From Chloropicon primus (Eukaryota > Chlorophyta > Chloropicophyceae > Chloropicales > Chloropicaceae): a stretch of DNA of 64,000 bases. The DNA lies in NCBI GenBank assembly GCA_023205875.1, contig CP060762.1:496001-560000 (forward strand). The letters are read 5' to 3'. Below, one piece after another: positions 1 to 9,200 of this stretch (positions are counted from its first letter, which is position 1; the number at the start of each line of letters is the position of its first letter). Made by a program: the position numbers and the translations under genes. A model generated the notes under the pieces. It was given only the letters and a program-made list of their open reading frames with translations, did not search any database and was not told the DNA's origin.

Positions 1-592
1 CTCGAGCCGCTTCGCAGCACGTTCGCCAGTTCCACGCGAGGTCCTTCTCGCCCTTGAGCCACTCCAACACCGCGATGTGACCCCCTCCAGCGGCCCCGCT
101 CAGGCTCGCCCTGCTCGCGTTCCTCGCGCTCAGAGGGATTCCTTGGCTCACCAGCCACTTGACCGCGTTCAGGTTGCCCTGAAAGGAGGCGACGTACAGC
201 AGGTCGTACTCGTACCAGTGGTTCAAGTACGTGCGGTTGAAGTGCTCCTCCACCCTTTGCCAGCAACGACTGCCCTCCCTCCTGTCGAACGAGCTCCACA
301 TCCATTTGTACCACCCCAAGGTGAACGAAGGCCTCAGCTCGGACATCCTGTCCTTCCTCAAGTCAGTCTGCGTAATCACCTTCTTCTTCAAGGTGCACTC
401 GAGAGGGTTCGCTGCTTTCACCGCCTCGAGGAACGTCTTGCAGGTCAACCCAAACGCCAGGCGGTCGTAGGGCTCCAGCTTCCCTGCCACAACGCAGAGA
501 ACTTCCCACGGCAAGTCCGAAGCGGACTTCCTCCCCATCTTCTGGCGCTTCCTTTCCCTCTCCCTTGTCTCCGTCATCATCATCATCATCAT
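1..592 (-). CDS. F-box / ankyrin-repeat protein, N-terminal part, cut by window edge
   Basis: Seen: an open frame of about 197 codons runs from an ATG at 592 to the window edge. The ATG is preceded in frame by a TGA at 596-598, so the start must be one of six consecutive Met codons made by a (CAT)6 tract. After a basic leader (TETRERERKRQKMGRK) comes an F-box-like segment (about residues 25-65, DLPWEVLCVVAGKLEPYDRL then AFGLTCKTFLEAV). Ankyrin-like helices follow from about residue 130 (LLYVASFQGNLNAVKWLVSQ and GGHIAVLEWLKG). Known: F-box proteins recruit substrates to SCF ubiquitin ligases, and ankyrin repeats bind the target. Inference: a substrate adaptor of an SCF ligase. Divergent from FAN1. 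The C-terminal repeats lie outside the window. The plus-strand open frame here, with its poly-His, is only its shadow. Confidence 0.8.
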   Translation of the reverse strand, partial: MMMMMMTETRERERKRQKMGRKSASDLPWEVLCVVAGKLEPYDRLAFGLTCKTFLEAVKAANPLECTLKKKVITQTDLRKDRMSELRPSFTLGWYKWMWSSFDRREGSRCWQRVEEHFNRTYLNHWYEYDLLYVASFQGNLNAVKWLVSQGIPLSARNASRASLSGAAGGGHIAVLEWLKGEKDLAWNWRTCCEAAR

Positions 593-605
593 GACTCAAG
601 ATATC

Positions 606-748
606 GGTCACCAAATCCTCAAACGCGAGGCGTTTCTTTCGACCAAGAGCTCTTTCGAAAGAGGAAACCGTAACGCTTTCGACAGTTCACCTCATCTTCC
701 GAGCGAAACGCGCGCTTTCGCCGTCCTTCTCCCCCTTTCTTGTCACAA
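606..748 (+). repeat. 143-bp direct repeat, copy 1
   Basis: Near-identical to 805-945, with start-to-start spacing of 199 bp. Both copies begin with GGTCACCAAATCCTCAAAC and end with CCTTTCTTGTCACAA. They differ by scattered substitutions and a 2-bp length change. About 56 bp of unique sequence separates them. The shared palindromic element lies inside each copy. Confidence 0.9.
634..663 (+). promoter_or_regulatory. Recurring CTTTCGAAAG palindromic element, copy A
   Basis: TTTCTTTCGA, a six-base spacer, then the palindrome CTCTTTCGAAAGAG at 650-663. It is the first of five copies in the window (others at 833-862, 7537-7570, 19669-19702 and 39485-39521), all in 5' intergenic DNA. Consensus left arm TTTCTTTCGAGCGAGRG, right arm CTCTTTCGAAAGA. 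Confidence 0.6.
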
Positions 749-804
749 GAAACAATAATCCTCGAAAGTCGAAACAACTGCCTTGCAGACTTTTTCACAA
801 ACGT

Positions 805-945
805 GGTCACCAAATCCTCAAACACGAGGCGTTTCTTTCGACCAAGAGCTCTTTCGAAAGAGGAAAGTGTAACGCTTTCGACAGTTTACCTCAATCTCAG
901 CGCAACGTGCGCTTTCGTCGTCCCTCTCGCCCTTTCTTGTCACAA
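805..945 (+). repeat. 143-bp direct repeat, copy 2
   Basis: Second copy of the repeat at 606-748. Being closer to FAN1, it may serve that gene while copy 1 serves the F-box gene; that split is inference. Confidence 0.9.
833..862 (+). promoter_or_regulatory. Recurring CTTTCGAAAG palindromic element, copy B
   Basis: Identical over its core to copy A, with the palindrome at 849-862. It lies inside the second 143-bp repeat, about 360 bp upstream of the FAN1 start, in the same orientation as that gene. Confidence 0.6.
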
Positions 946-1218
946 CCTTCCTAAAGTCTGCAGCGAGCGAGAGAGTGAGTCACCTCATCGAGTTTGAAAA
1001 CATTGAAAACAGGTGGATGGAGGGAGAGGAGGTAAGTTGCCGATGACTTTAAGCCGATGGGTGGCACGTTTTTGCGCGCGATGGTTGAGGATTCGGAACC
1101 GCCTTGTCTTGATCTTTCCAACGAGGGTTCACTCGACGGGTTTGACGTCGTAACGAAGGTGCAAGAGACTGAAACGTGAGATGATGTCCTCGTTGGTGAC
1201 GCAGGAGGTGTCCACCCT

Positions 1219-3654
1219 ATGAGTGTGGAGCGGGCAGGAAGGCGGCCGATGAAGCAGACGACGCTGGTTTTCGGTCCGTCTGTGGCTCAGGAGCGCACCG
1301 TGTCGGTCTCTGGCTCGTCCGCGAAGAAGAGGAGGAGAAAGGAGGAGGAAACGGAGGAGGATGCCAAGGATGCCAAGGAGGATGTGTGGGAGGAGGCCAC
1401 GTTCTGGAGTGTGGTGCGGACCCGAAGGACGCAGGAGGCCAAGATGCTGTGCAAGATCGGGACGGAGCTCGTCGTTTCGAGGGATCCCACGAACGAGAAG
1501 GACCCCGAGCATGCGATAAAGCTGGTTGCCGAGTCGAAGACTGTCGGGCACTTGCCCGCCCTGGCAGCAGTCCACCTGAGTGCTCTGCTCGACGGCCCCT
1601 CGCCGCCTTGGGTTGCGAGGGCGACCGTAATCGGGGGCGACAGCGAGGGAAGCGTCGAGCCCATACAAGTGAGGATCAGGTTCAAGCTTGAGGAAGAGTC
1701 GAAAGACGGAGCCGAGCGAAGGAGCTTCCTCGAGTCCGTACTGGCCTCCGCCAGCAAGGGACAAGCGGAGCAGTTCAAGCAAAAGTGCGAGCAGCTTGCG
1801 GGCGCCCTAGACGCTGTCCTGGATTTTTGCGCCAATCGCGCAGCCCACCTCTTCCACGATTGCGAGGTCCGCCTCATGAGGACGGTGAAGGCGCTGCCTC
1901 TGCGGCCCAAGGCTCTTCTTGTGCGGCTCTACATGAGGAAGAGACAATGGTTTCGAGTTGGGTTGCTGAGCCGTTACGTGGAAGTTGGGGACATCGAAGC
2001 TGCAGTGAGCACGCTCCACGAGCACGGCCTCGTCTCCCGGCTTTCAGACTGTGTCGAGGACGTGTCCCTGGAATCTCAGCTGAGCCTCCTCAGTGTCAAG
2101 GAGCTCCAAGGCCTCGCTGGGAGGTGTCTGGTGAAAGACCACAAGCGCATGAGACGAAGAGACCTCGTGAGGGCCCTTTCTGCCGCTGGAGAAGGAGCCC
2201 AGAAGATCGCGGATTGCGTCAAAAGATGCGTGGGGGGGTGCGTGGAGATTGCACCCGATGCCATTGCCGTGCTGAACCTCGTCCGGTTCACGTACTTTCT
2301 CAACGACTCGCAAGGTCTGGAAAGGTTCGTTCTCAGGCACCAGGGGATTTGCAACTACCCGTCGTACGCCGTGAGCGTCTCTGGCAGCGTCTTCCGCACG
2401 AGGGAGGAGCTGATCGAGTACCAGTCCGCCTGCGAGGCAGAGTCACGCCTGCAGGCGGCCTTGGAGGCCAACAACTTGAAAACAGCGAGAAAACTCCTGA
2501 GCCACTCGTGTGCCAAGCTTGGTTTTCACTTGGACGACGAAGATTGGGGCACGACTACGAAGCAAAAGCTGAGCAGGGTATCGGGCAACCCAGAGCTTCC
2601 CAAAGGATCGGGCGAACCTTCTCTCCTGCAGAGCTTCAGGGCCTCGTGGGTGCACGTGGGAATCGCCCATCAGGGAATCGCCCTGCTTGAGAAAAAGAGG
2701 CGCTACTCGGACGCAATCGAGCTCATCCAAGTGCTCCTGGGAAGGCCAGAGCGCCCGTCCAAACGAGGGGACTGGTGGGTAAGGTTCACCGTCGACCTGG
2801 AGCACCTCGGTCAAAAAGAGACGTCCCTGGAGGTCGCCGAAAGTGCATTGGCGGACAAGTGGGTACGCGTGGGGCAAAGGCTGTCTCTGCAAAGGCGGAT
2901 TCTCAGGCTGGGCAAGCCTCCCAGGCGGTGGAAGAAGCCTGCCTTTGCAGAAAGGGCGTCGTGGAAGCCGAGGGAGAGGAAATTCGTGGGCAGGCCGACC
3001 AACAGGGAGAGGAGCGTCAGGAGCAATTTTGTTGGCTTCGATGATGAGAACGTTACAGTGGAACAACTCGCTCTCCAGTACTACAGCCAGGAAGATCATG
3101 GGAGCTGGAGGGGATTGCACTCTGAGAATGGAATTTGGGGGACCCTGTTCGCGCTTCTGATGTGGGACGTTCTCTTTTCGGACGTTCCTGACGTCTTTCA
3201 GCATCCGTTCCAAGCGGCCCCCTTGGACCTGGACTCTGACTTCTTCTACTCGCAGAGGAAGGAACTGATCGATGCAAGGCTTCGGGAGATCTCGGAGGGC
3301 AACGCCCCGTGCTTGATCCAGGCAGTGTGGAGCAGAGAGTCCGAAAGGAGAACCCTTTGCGTCGGCTTAACGTGGGGCAAGTACCAGCTTGACCAGTTAG
3401 TGACCATTGTGCAGTGCATTGGTGGGGCTGGCTTGGCTATTATCATGCGGTTGCTTGCGGAAGACCACAAGCACTGGCGCTCTGGCATGCCTGACCTTGT
3501 ACTGTGGAGGACTACCCCCTCGCCGTCCGCCTTACTGTCAGAGGTGAAGGGGCCCAGGGATACTTTGGCCGATAAGCAGCGCGCCTGGCTGGCTGAGCTA
3601 TCCTTCGGTGGCGTGGACGTCGAAGTGTGCAAAATCTTAGAAAAAGACATGTAG
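1219..3654 (+). CDS. FAN1: FAN1-like structure-specific nuclease (HIRAN + VRR-NUC)
   Basis: 811 aa, no introns. Seen: a basic leader with KQTTLVF, which resembles a PIP-type peptide; a HIRAN domain at about residues 61-155; a SAP-like segment at about 275-310 (LSVKELQGLAGRCLVKDHKR); helical TPR-like middle; and a C-terminal VRR-NUC domain. Catalytic residues fit FAN1: MPDLVLW (D759) and SEVKGP (E775, K777), plus the upstream WGTLFALLMWDVLF block that precedes the nuclease core in human FAN1. Known: FAN1 is a 5' flap endonuclease and 5'-3' exonuclease in interstrand crosslink repair. Plant FAN1 has HIRAN in place of the animal UBZ finger, and this protein has that plant-like arrangement. The ATG at 1219 gives the full leader. 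Converges with the next gene, with about 70 bp between stops. Confidence 0.93.
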   Translation: MSVERAGRRPMKQTTLVFGPSVAQERTVSVSGSSAKKRRRKEEETEEDAKDAKEDVWEEATFWSVVRTRRTQEAKMLCKIGTELVVSRDPTNEKDPEHAIKLVAESKTVGHLPALAAVHLSALLDGPSPPWVARATVIGGDSEGSVEPIQVRIRFKLEEESKDGAERRSFLESVLASASKGQAEQFKQKCEQLAGALDAVLDFCANRAAHLFHDCEVRLMRTVKALPLRPKALLVRLYMRKRQWFRVGLLSRYVEVGDIEAAVSTLHEHGLVSRLSDCVEDVSLESQLSLLSVKELQGLAGRCLVKDHKRMRRRDLVRALSAAGEGAQKIADCVKRCVGGCVEIAPDAIAVLNLVRFTYFLNDSQGLERFVLRHQGICNYPSYAVSVSGSVFRTREELIEYQSACEAESRLQAALEANNLKTARKLLSHSCAKLGFHLDDEDWGTTTKQKLSRVSGNPELPKGSGEPSLLQSFRASWVHVGIAHQGIALLEKKRRYSDAIELIQVLLGRPERPSKRGDWWVRFTVDLEHLGQKETSLEVAESALADKWVRVGQRLSLQRRILRLGKPPRRWKKPAFAERASWKPRERKFVGRPTNRERSVRSNFVGFDDENVTVEQLALQYYSQEDHGSWRGLHSENGIWGTLFALLMWDVLFSDVPDVFQHPFQAAPLDLDSDFFYSQRKELIDARLREISEGNAPCLIQAVWSRESERRTLCVGLTWGKYQLDQLVTIVQCIGGAGLAIIMRLLAEDHKHWRSGMPDLVLWRTTPSPSALLSEVKGPRDTLADKQRAWLAELSFGGVDVEVCKILEKDM

Positions 3655-3723
3655 CGTCACGCCACGTCGCATGTAAATCATGTATCATGTATCAGGTGTA
3701 TCAACAATCGTTGTGTCGTAAGT

Positions 3724-5538
3724 TTAGTTTACTTCTATCATGTTTTTCCCCATGTCCCAAGGCTCTGTGCTCACTTTGCCGTCTTCGTGAATCGTCAGCA
3801 GGAAGACAAAGGCATCCCCCACCTTTAGTGCCCCAGCGTCCGCCGCGGAGGGCTTGAAGAGCAGGAGCTCGGAGACGTCTTTCCATTTTGCGATGGCTTC
3901 TACGTTGACAGGACTCAGGCCTGCTAAATTTCCTGACCTGGTCATCACGACTTGATACTTGAGAGCCGCCGTGCCACGCCCCTTGATGAATTTGCTTCCC
4001 CCCTCCGCGGAAGTCTTTAGAAGTGCTGCCAGAGTACGTGCCGTGGATTTGTTTTTCCGAAGTGAGCTTCCGAGGACCTCTGATCCCTTGCTGAGCTCCA
4101 GCCCCTTCTTCTCCACCCTGGACCTGTACTTGTCCACAAAGACAGTCGTGAACGTGCCGCTCGCCACCTCGAGCTTTCGGATGTTACTTTGCACACGTTC
4201 GGATGTCCTGTTGAGCGCCACCCAGCCCAAGAGAAGGGCGGTGAGGATAGACACGGAGGCCTTTGCGGCGGCTTTCAAACTTCTCAGCCTCGCCCCGCTT
4301 TCGTAGATCTCCTGCTCGTTCAAGTCGCAACTTGCTTGCATGGAGAGGCACGGAAGGGTCTGCTCGTGCATGCCCACGAAATCCAGCATATCAAGCAGGC
4401 ACTGGAGGTCGGAAGGTTTGGCCAAGACTTGCTGCTCGCCTGTCCCGTCGCGGGAGGTGAAAACGACTTCGGCCAGGCCAGACGAGGTATCTGCCTGCCT
4501 GATTCTCACCAACGGCGGCTCGCACGTGATCCAATTCTGGGCCTTGGTCCTGCTCTTGAAGAATGCGAGAAGAACGGTTTTCATGACCCTCAAGTGATCC
4601 GTGCCGATTTCCACGGATTGATCCTCACTCGACCCTGTGTCAAGGTCAAGCACAACCCTTTCGGCATCCTCCAAGGTGATCCCAAACGCCATCCCCGTCA
4701 TCGCATTCCCGCTGAAGGCGTCGTCGTCTTCCCCCGCGTCCCCGAGCGAGAGCTCCGCCTCTGCCTCCTCGAAGTTCAAATCATGCGCCAGAGACGCCGC
4801 GACCCGCCTCCTTGCCCCTTCAGACCGGCCCCTGTCCACGGAGACCACCGTCCTCCACGCTGCCCTCCTCGCTACATAAGGCTGGTCCTTGAAAGTCCAC
4901 GAGAACTGCATGTCCTCAAACTCCTGCGGTTGCACGATGTCCTCGCTCCCCAGGGCCCAGGACAATACAGGAAGCAGCAGGCTCTCCCGCTTCGAGCCCT
5001 CCGATCCCCCAGGCGCCGCAGCGGAACCAACCCCCTCGGTTCCCGTCGTTTCCACCAAGCCAACCAGCACCCTGGCGAGCACTTGCTCGTCCACAAAACG
5101 AAACAGAGGCGCGTCACTCCTCTCCGCCTCTGCGAATATTCCTTGCACGAGCTCCGGCTCGAGGACGCCGACCTTCGATGCGTGAGCCAACACGTTCTTC
5201 AACAGGAGGTCCCTCCTTATGATCCACTCCTGGATGGCTGCAAGGCCTCCCACAACCTTGGCCGTCTCCTTGGAAACCTCGGACGAGTACACCTCCAGCT
5301 TCACGTCATCCGCCCAGAACACTCGCGCCAGCTGCACATCGCGGCCACGGCTTCCGTCATCGCGGCCACTCGACGGCTCGCTCACCTCAGAGAACGCCGA
5401 GGAGGACGCCGAGCACCAACTCCTTTGCCTTTGATGCAGCAACCTCTCTCTCTCAGGAGGCTTCGCGGTGCGACGGCCGTGGCGTTGGCGAGTGCGGCAC
5501 GAGTGCGGTGCCTTTGGAAGCCTGCTCGAGACCGTCAT
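3724..5538 (-). CDS. Unrecognised protein with one membrane segment, possibly plastid-targeted
   Basis: About 604 aa from the ATG at 5538; an in-frame upstream ATG at 5679 would give 651 aa. Seen from the 5538 start: a leader of about 50 residues rich in Arg, Ser and Gln with few acids (MTVSSRLPKAPHSCRTRQRH), which looks like an organelle transit peptide. An acidic-basic soluble region follows, then one hydrophobic helix near residues 430-447 (SVSILTALLLGWVAL), then a Lys/Arg-rich helical stretch and a compact end. I do not recognise the family and assign no function. Inference: a plastid or mitochondrial protein anchored once in a membrane. It is the only gene between FAN1 and HUS1 without a clear repair link. 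Confidence 0.75.
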   Translation of the reverse strand: MTVSSRLPKAPHSCRTRQRHGRRTAKPPERERLLHQRQRSWCSASSSAFSEVSEPSSGRDDGSRGRDVQLARVFWADDVKLEVYSSEVSKETAKVVGGLAAIQEWIIRRDLLLKNVLAHASKVGVLEPELVQGIFAEAERSDAPLFRFVDEQVLARVLVGLVETTGTEGVGSAAAPGGSEGSKRESLLLPVLSWALGSEDIVQPQEFEDMQFSWTFKDQPYVARRAAWRTVVSVDRGRSEGARRRVAASLAHDLNFEEAEAELSLGDAGEDDDAFSGNAMTGMAFGITLEDAERVVLDLDTGSSEDQSVEIGTDHLRVMKTVLLAFFKSRTKAQNWITCEPPLVRIRQADTSSGLAEVVFTSRDGTGEQQVLAKPSDLQCLLDMLDFVGMHEQTLPCLSMQASCDLNEQEIYESGARLRSLKAAAKASVSILTALLLGWVALNRTSERVQSNIRKLEVASGTFTTVFVDKYRSRVEKKGLELSKGSEVLGSSLRKNKSTARTLAALLKTSAEGGSKFIKGRGTAALKYQVVMTRSGNLAGLSPVNVEAIAKWKDVSELLLFKPSAADAGALKVGDAFVFLLTIHEDGKVSTEPWDMGKNMIEVN

Positions 5539-5912
5539 GTCATGTGACCCCGCCGTCCTTCCCTTGGCTCCCCTTCCTCCTCGTGATCTTCTGCTTTTCC
5601 AAGGGGAACGATGGAGGTTGGGGATGGGATGGAAGGAGTGATGAGGACGGTGTGCAATGCAGGGGGGGAGGGCGGTCACGATTGGCCTCCTCTGCCTCTC
5701 TCTCTGTCTCTTTCTCTCAGAAAAATCATGATTTGTTACAGTTTTTTTTACAAGCCTTTGCGCTTTGCTGGTACGCGTCGCGTCGTCCTCGGGCCGTCCC
5801 CCTACTCCTACTCCTCTTGGTTTTAATACTACAATAAAAGTACACTTTGGTCACCTTTGAGCGAGCAATCAATCCGTCCAGACTGGTCCGCCCTCGGCTT
5901 GCCAGTACAAAA
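5539..5912. other. Gap between HUS1 3' end and the unknown membrane gene
   Basis: Both neighbours are on the minus strand, so this holds the HUS1 3' end and the next gene's promoter. It contains pyrimidine runs (CTCTGCCTCTCTCTCTG) and an AATAAAA on the plus strand at about 5832. I see no gene. Confidence 0.5.
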
Positions 5913-7022
5913 TCACCCAGCGGACACGTAAGGGAGTTTGATGCTCATGCTTTCCTTGTCCGTGATGCTGCTGCCCGAGGAATCCAGATACACGTACAGA
6001 AAGTGGAGAAACCGCGAATCGGTGCCGCAGAGCAGTTTGGCCGGCTTGGTGTACTGGCACACGCTGACGACTTTCGCCAGTTGTTTCGTGGACACCGCCA
6101 GGCGGGCGGAGAGGCCCTTGGTGCGCGCAGTGCTCAGCCGGCTCGTTGGTTGGCGCTGCTCGGCCATGTCGGGATCTTCCGCGACCCTCTGATTCTCGGG
6201 GATCACCTCCAACCCCTTGTACTCGACGCCCACAGTGCACCCAGATTGCATTCTGAACGCTTGGAAGTGGGCGTCTCCCGTTCGAATCAGACTGACAAGG
6301 CTGATCGGCGAGAGCTTCTTCAGTTTCTGCAAGCTGGAATTCAAGTTCATTGCCACGGGCATGAGGTCGACGTAGAAGGGGCAAGCCTGGTCCGAGCGTA
6401 TCAAGTGGATCAACTGATCCACCTCGCTCGAGGGAAAGGGCTTTGAGATGGGAAGCTCGGAGGTGATGCTGATCGAACCGCCCATCTGGAAAGAGAGGAA
6501 CGGCCTCGCCTGGTTGTCCGCGTTGGGAACGCGGCGCATGGACAGCTTCATCTCGAGGCCCTCCGCTTCGTTCGAGGACGCGCCGTGGAGGACCCTCTCG
6601 AAGAGCTGCAAGGCGAGGCCAAAAGCAAAGGAAACAGCAGTGACGACGAAGACGAAGACGACGAACGAAGCGCAGAGCGGTTAGCGCGGGCTTGCACAGT
6701 CGTCGTCGGAACCACCAGGCCACCAAGCCGTGGCGGGAGAGAAAGTCTGGCATACCTTGAGATCAAACTCGAACGCTATCAGATTCATCCCGTGCTTGCT
6801 CTCGCAGATTGGACCCTTCTCGAACACGAGGGGCGAGCCGAGCCTGACGACGCACACGGCCGGCCCATCGCTCTCCCCTGCGAGACCGCCGTGGGACACC
6901 AGGTGAACCTCTTCTGGCCCAAGGATCATCACCACGGTCTTGCTGAACCTTTGAAACGTCGGAAGAAAACCTCGACCGAGGCATCTTTGCCCGCGTTGGG
7001 TCAGTGTCCCCTTGAACCTCAT
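5913..7022 (-). CDS. HUS1: HUS1-like subunit of the 9-1-1 checkpoint clamp (2 exons)
   Basis: Join of 6756-7022 and 5913-6605 on the minus strand, 319 aa. The 150-bp intron (6606-6755) has GTATGC at its 5' end and CCTTGCAG at its 3' end, and joins in phase 0. The start MRFKGTLTQRG matches the HUS1 N-terminus (human MKFRAKITG). Later segments fit too: SAELL-like SELPISKPFPSSEVDQLIHL, PFYVDLMPVAMNLNSSLQKL for the inter-domain region and QSGCTVGVEYKGLEVIP near the end. Known: HUS1 with RAD9 and RAD1 forms a PCNA-like ring loaded at damaged DNA that activates ATR signalling. It is slightly longer than human HUS1 (280 aa) through low-complexity insertions. The partner subunits are not in this window. 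Divergent from methionine aminopeptidase. Confidence 0.9.
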
Positions 7023-7577
7023 GCTTCTGATCTGAACCACCTCTCTCGCGATCCCACCGGACACTGTCGACCGACGTCTAGCGAGTCGTGCGACCACACA
7101 ATCGAAAGATATCGAGACGAAGGGCTCTTCCGCTTGTCGCACCGCCACTGCGCACCTTCCCCTCCCTCCTCACCTCCTCCCTTCGATGCAGATCACGATA
7201 CGTCCTCGCGATTCCCAAGGGAGACAAACGCAGAGAGGAGGCGTATTTTCGGGCCAAACGAGTCGTGCGACCGACCGATCGAAAGGTCTTGACACACTCT
7301 TTCGATTGATATAAGCCTCTTCACCTGTACCCTCTCACCCCGGCTTCAATCCAAAGCCGAAGCCGAAGCTCTCGAGCTCAAGCCCCTCCCCTCCCCTCGA
7401 TCGATTTCTGAAGAGGGGAAAGAAGCGAGGAGTGGGTTCGCAAAAGAACCGGAGGGTAAGGACAAGTCCTCCGTCAGAGGGTGAGGGAGGCGTCTGTTTC
7501 GACGAAGGATTAAAGAAGCGGTAGCTTCGTCTCGAGATCTTTCGAAAGAGCTCTCGCTCGAAAGGAATGGCGTCGGG
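7023..7577. promoter_or_regulatory. Divergent promoter between HUS1 and METAP1
   Basis: No open frame of interest. TTTCGA-type words are frequent (AATCGAAAGATATCGAG at 7100, GATCGAAAGG at 7279, CTCTTTCGATTGATATAAG at 7299-7317), and the full palindromic element (copy C) lies just before the METAP1 ATG. TATAAG at 7312-7317 could be a TATA-like site for METAP1; this is inference. Confidence 0.5.
7537..7570 (-). promoter_or_regulatory. Recurring CTTTCGAAAG palindromic element, copy C
   Basis: On the minus strand it reads CCTTTCGAGCGAGAG then CTCTTTCGAAAGA (palindrome core 7538-7549). It ends only a few bases before the predicted METAP1 ATG at 7578, and its orientation is opposite to that gene. 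Confidence 0.6.
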
Positions 7578-8041
7578 ATGAGGATGAGAGAGACTGAAAC
7601 GTCGTTTGGTTTTTCGTTTTGTTGTTCGATCGATTGGATGGACGGATGGATGGATGAATGGTTTGTGTTTGTTTGTTCTTGTGGTGGAGAGGGCGAGCGC
7701 CGAGTCGACAAGATAGAGGAGATCAACAGTACCAGGAAGCTTCCGGAAACGGAGAGCCTTTCCTCCGTGAGCCTCGACGACGAGTCGTCGTATTACGACT
7801 CGTCAGAGATGGAGGACGAGGACGAGGACGAGTGGAAGAACCAGAATGTGGGCGTGAGCTTGAACGAACACCTCAAGGAGAACGAGGATGGTGAGGTAGA
7901 GGTGCTGACCGAGGAGCAGGCGAAGCAGTACGGAATCCTCCTTCAAGAGGAGCTCGCGGAGAGCGAATGGCTGGTAAGTCAGCAGCAGCAGCAGCAGCAA
8001 CAACAACATCAACGTCATCCCAACGCAGCTGTGGATTGAAT

Positions 8042-8082
<41 letters not shown>

Positions 8083-9095
8083 ATACCTCTAGGACCAAAA
8101 CTGACCTCTTGGTTGCTTGCTTGGTTCCCCAGTACTGCCTCAAGGAGGGGAGGAAGTGGTCCATGAGGAGGCCGAAATTCTTGTGGACCGGCCGGTTACG
8201 TATGCACAGAGTGAGCCCCTACCGCATGGTGCCGGAGTCGATACCAAAGCCAGACTACGCCCTGGACGGCTTTCCTACGTCGGAAGTGGGCGCGGAAGTG
8301 AACGCGAAGAAGGGCGAGGTTCCGATAAAGTCCAAGGAGGAGATTGAGGGAATGAGAGAGGCGTGCAAGGTGGCGAGGGAGGTGCTGGACTCGGCGACGA
8401 GGATGATCAAGGAGGGGGTGACCACGGACGAGCTGGATCGGGTTGTCCACGACACCTGCATCGAACTCGGGGCTTACCCGTCTCCTTTGAACTACTACAA
8501 CTTTCCAAAGTCGGTGTGCTCGAGCGTGAACGAGGTGGTTTGCCACGGCATACCCGACAGGAGGGAGCTGGAGGACGGCGATATTGTGAACTTGGACGTG
8601 ACTTGCTTCTACAAGGGGTTTCATGGCGATCTCAACGAGACGCACTGCGTGGGAAAAGTCAGCGAGAAGCACAAGAAGCTAGTGAGGACGGCGCACGAGT
8701 GCATGGAGAAGGCCATAGCCATGGTGAGGCCCGGGGTGAGGTTCAGGGACTTGGGAACCCCGATCTCCCAGCACGCAAAGGCCAACGGATTTAGCGTGGT
8801 CCGGGACTATTGCGGACACGGCATCGGCAACCTCTTCCACTGCGCCCCAACGATTCCTCACTACGAGAAGAACAAGACGCCGGGAACGATGCGGGCGGGG
8901 ATGACGTTCACTATCGAGCCCATGATCAACGAGGGGTCCAAGCACTGCGTGACTTGGCCCGACGGGTGGACCGCCGTCACACGAGATGGCAAGAGGAGCG
9001 CCCAGTTCGAGCAAACCCTGCTTTGTACGGAGAATGGATGTGAGATCCTCACGGCTAGGACACCGAACTCCACCCCCTTGTGGTGGCATGAATAA
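7578..9095 (+). CDS. METAP1: Methionine aminopeptidase type 1 (2 exons)
   Basis: Join of 7578-7973 and 8133-9095, 452 aa. The intron (7974-8132, GTAAGT...CCCCAG, phase 0) carries a CAG run and a (TG)19 microsatellite. The catalytic domain is a close MetAP1 match ([40 protein letters not shown]). All five metal ligands are seen: D287 (NLDVT), D298 (HGDLNE), the His of CGHGIG, the Glu of TIEPMI and the Glu of QFEQTL. Known: it removes the initiator Met from nascent proteins in the cytosol. Odd: the N-terminal C6H2 zinc finger usual in cytosolic eukaryotic MetAP1 is absent; an acidic leader stands in its place. The start is uncertain, because the leader before the acidic stretch is low-complexity and a further 5' exon is possible. 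MEDEDEDEW is an alternative start. Confidence 0.9.
8044..8081. repeat. (TG)19 microsatellite in METAP1 intron
   Basis: Perfect 38-bp TG run inside the METAP1 intron, downstream of a short CAG/CAA run at about 7980-8010. Confidence 0.97.
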
Positions 9096-9200
9096 GTCGC
9101 GTGGCAATAAGTTAAAGTTTTACAAAGGGGGAAAATATTATTATTCGTACAGTTTTTCTTCTCCAGGAGAAGGAAGGCTTCGGCATCGGCCAGGAAACCT

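Larger units (their letters stand above)
593..1218. promoter_or_regulatory. Divergent promoter region between the F-box gene and FAN1
   Basis: No coding signal. The gap holds a 143-bp direct repeat (606-748 and 805-945). Each copy contains the recurring TTTCTTTCGA/CTCTTTCGAAAGAG element and a CGTAACGC or GTAACGC motif. Both genes start from this gap, so it must hold both promoters. Confidence 0.55.

Noticed and set aside
77-673. Plus-strand open frame with a poly-His run
   Set aside because: It is the complement of the F-box gene; the His codons are the complement frame of the Met6 CAT repeat.
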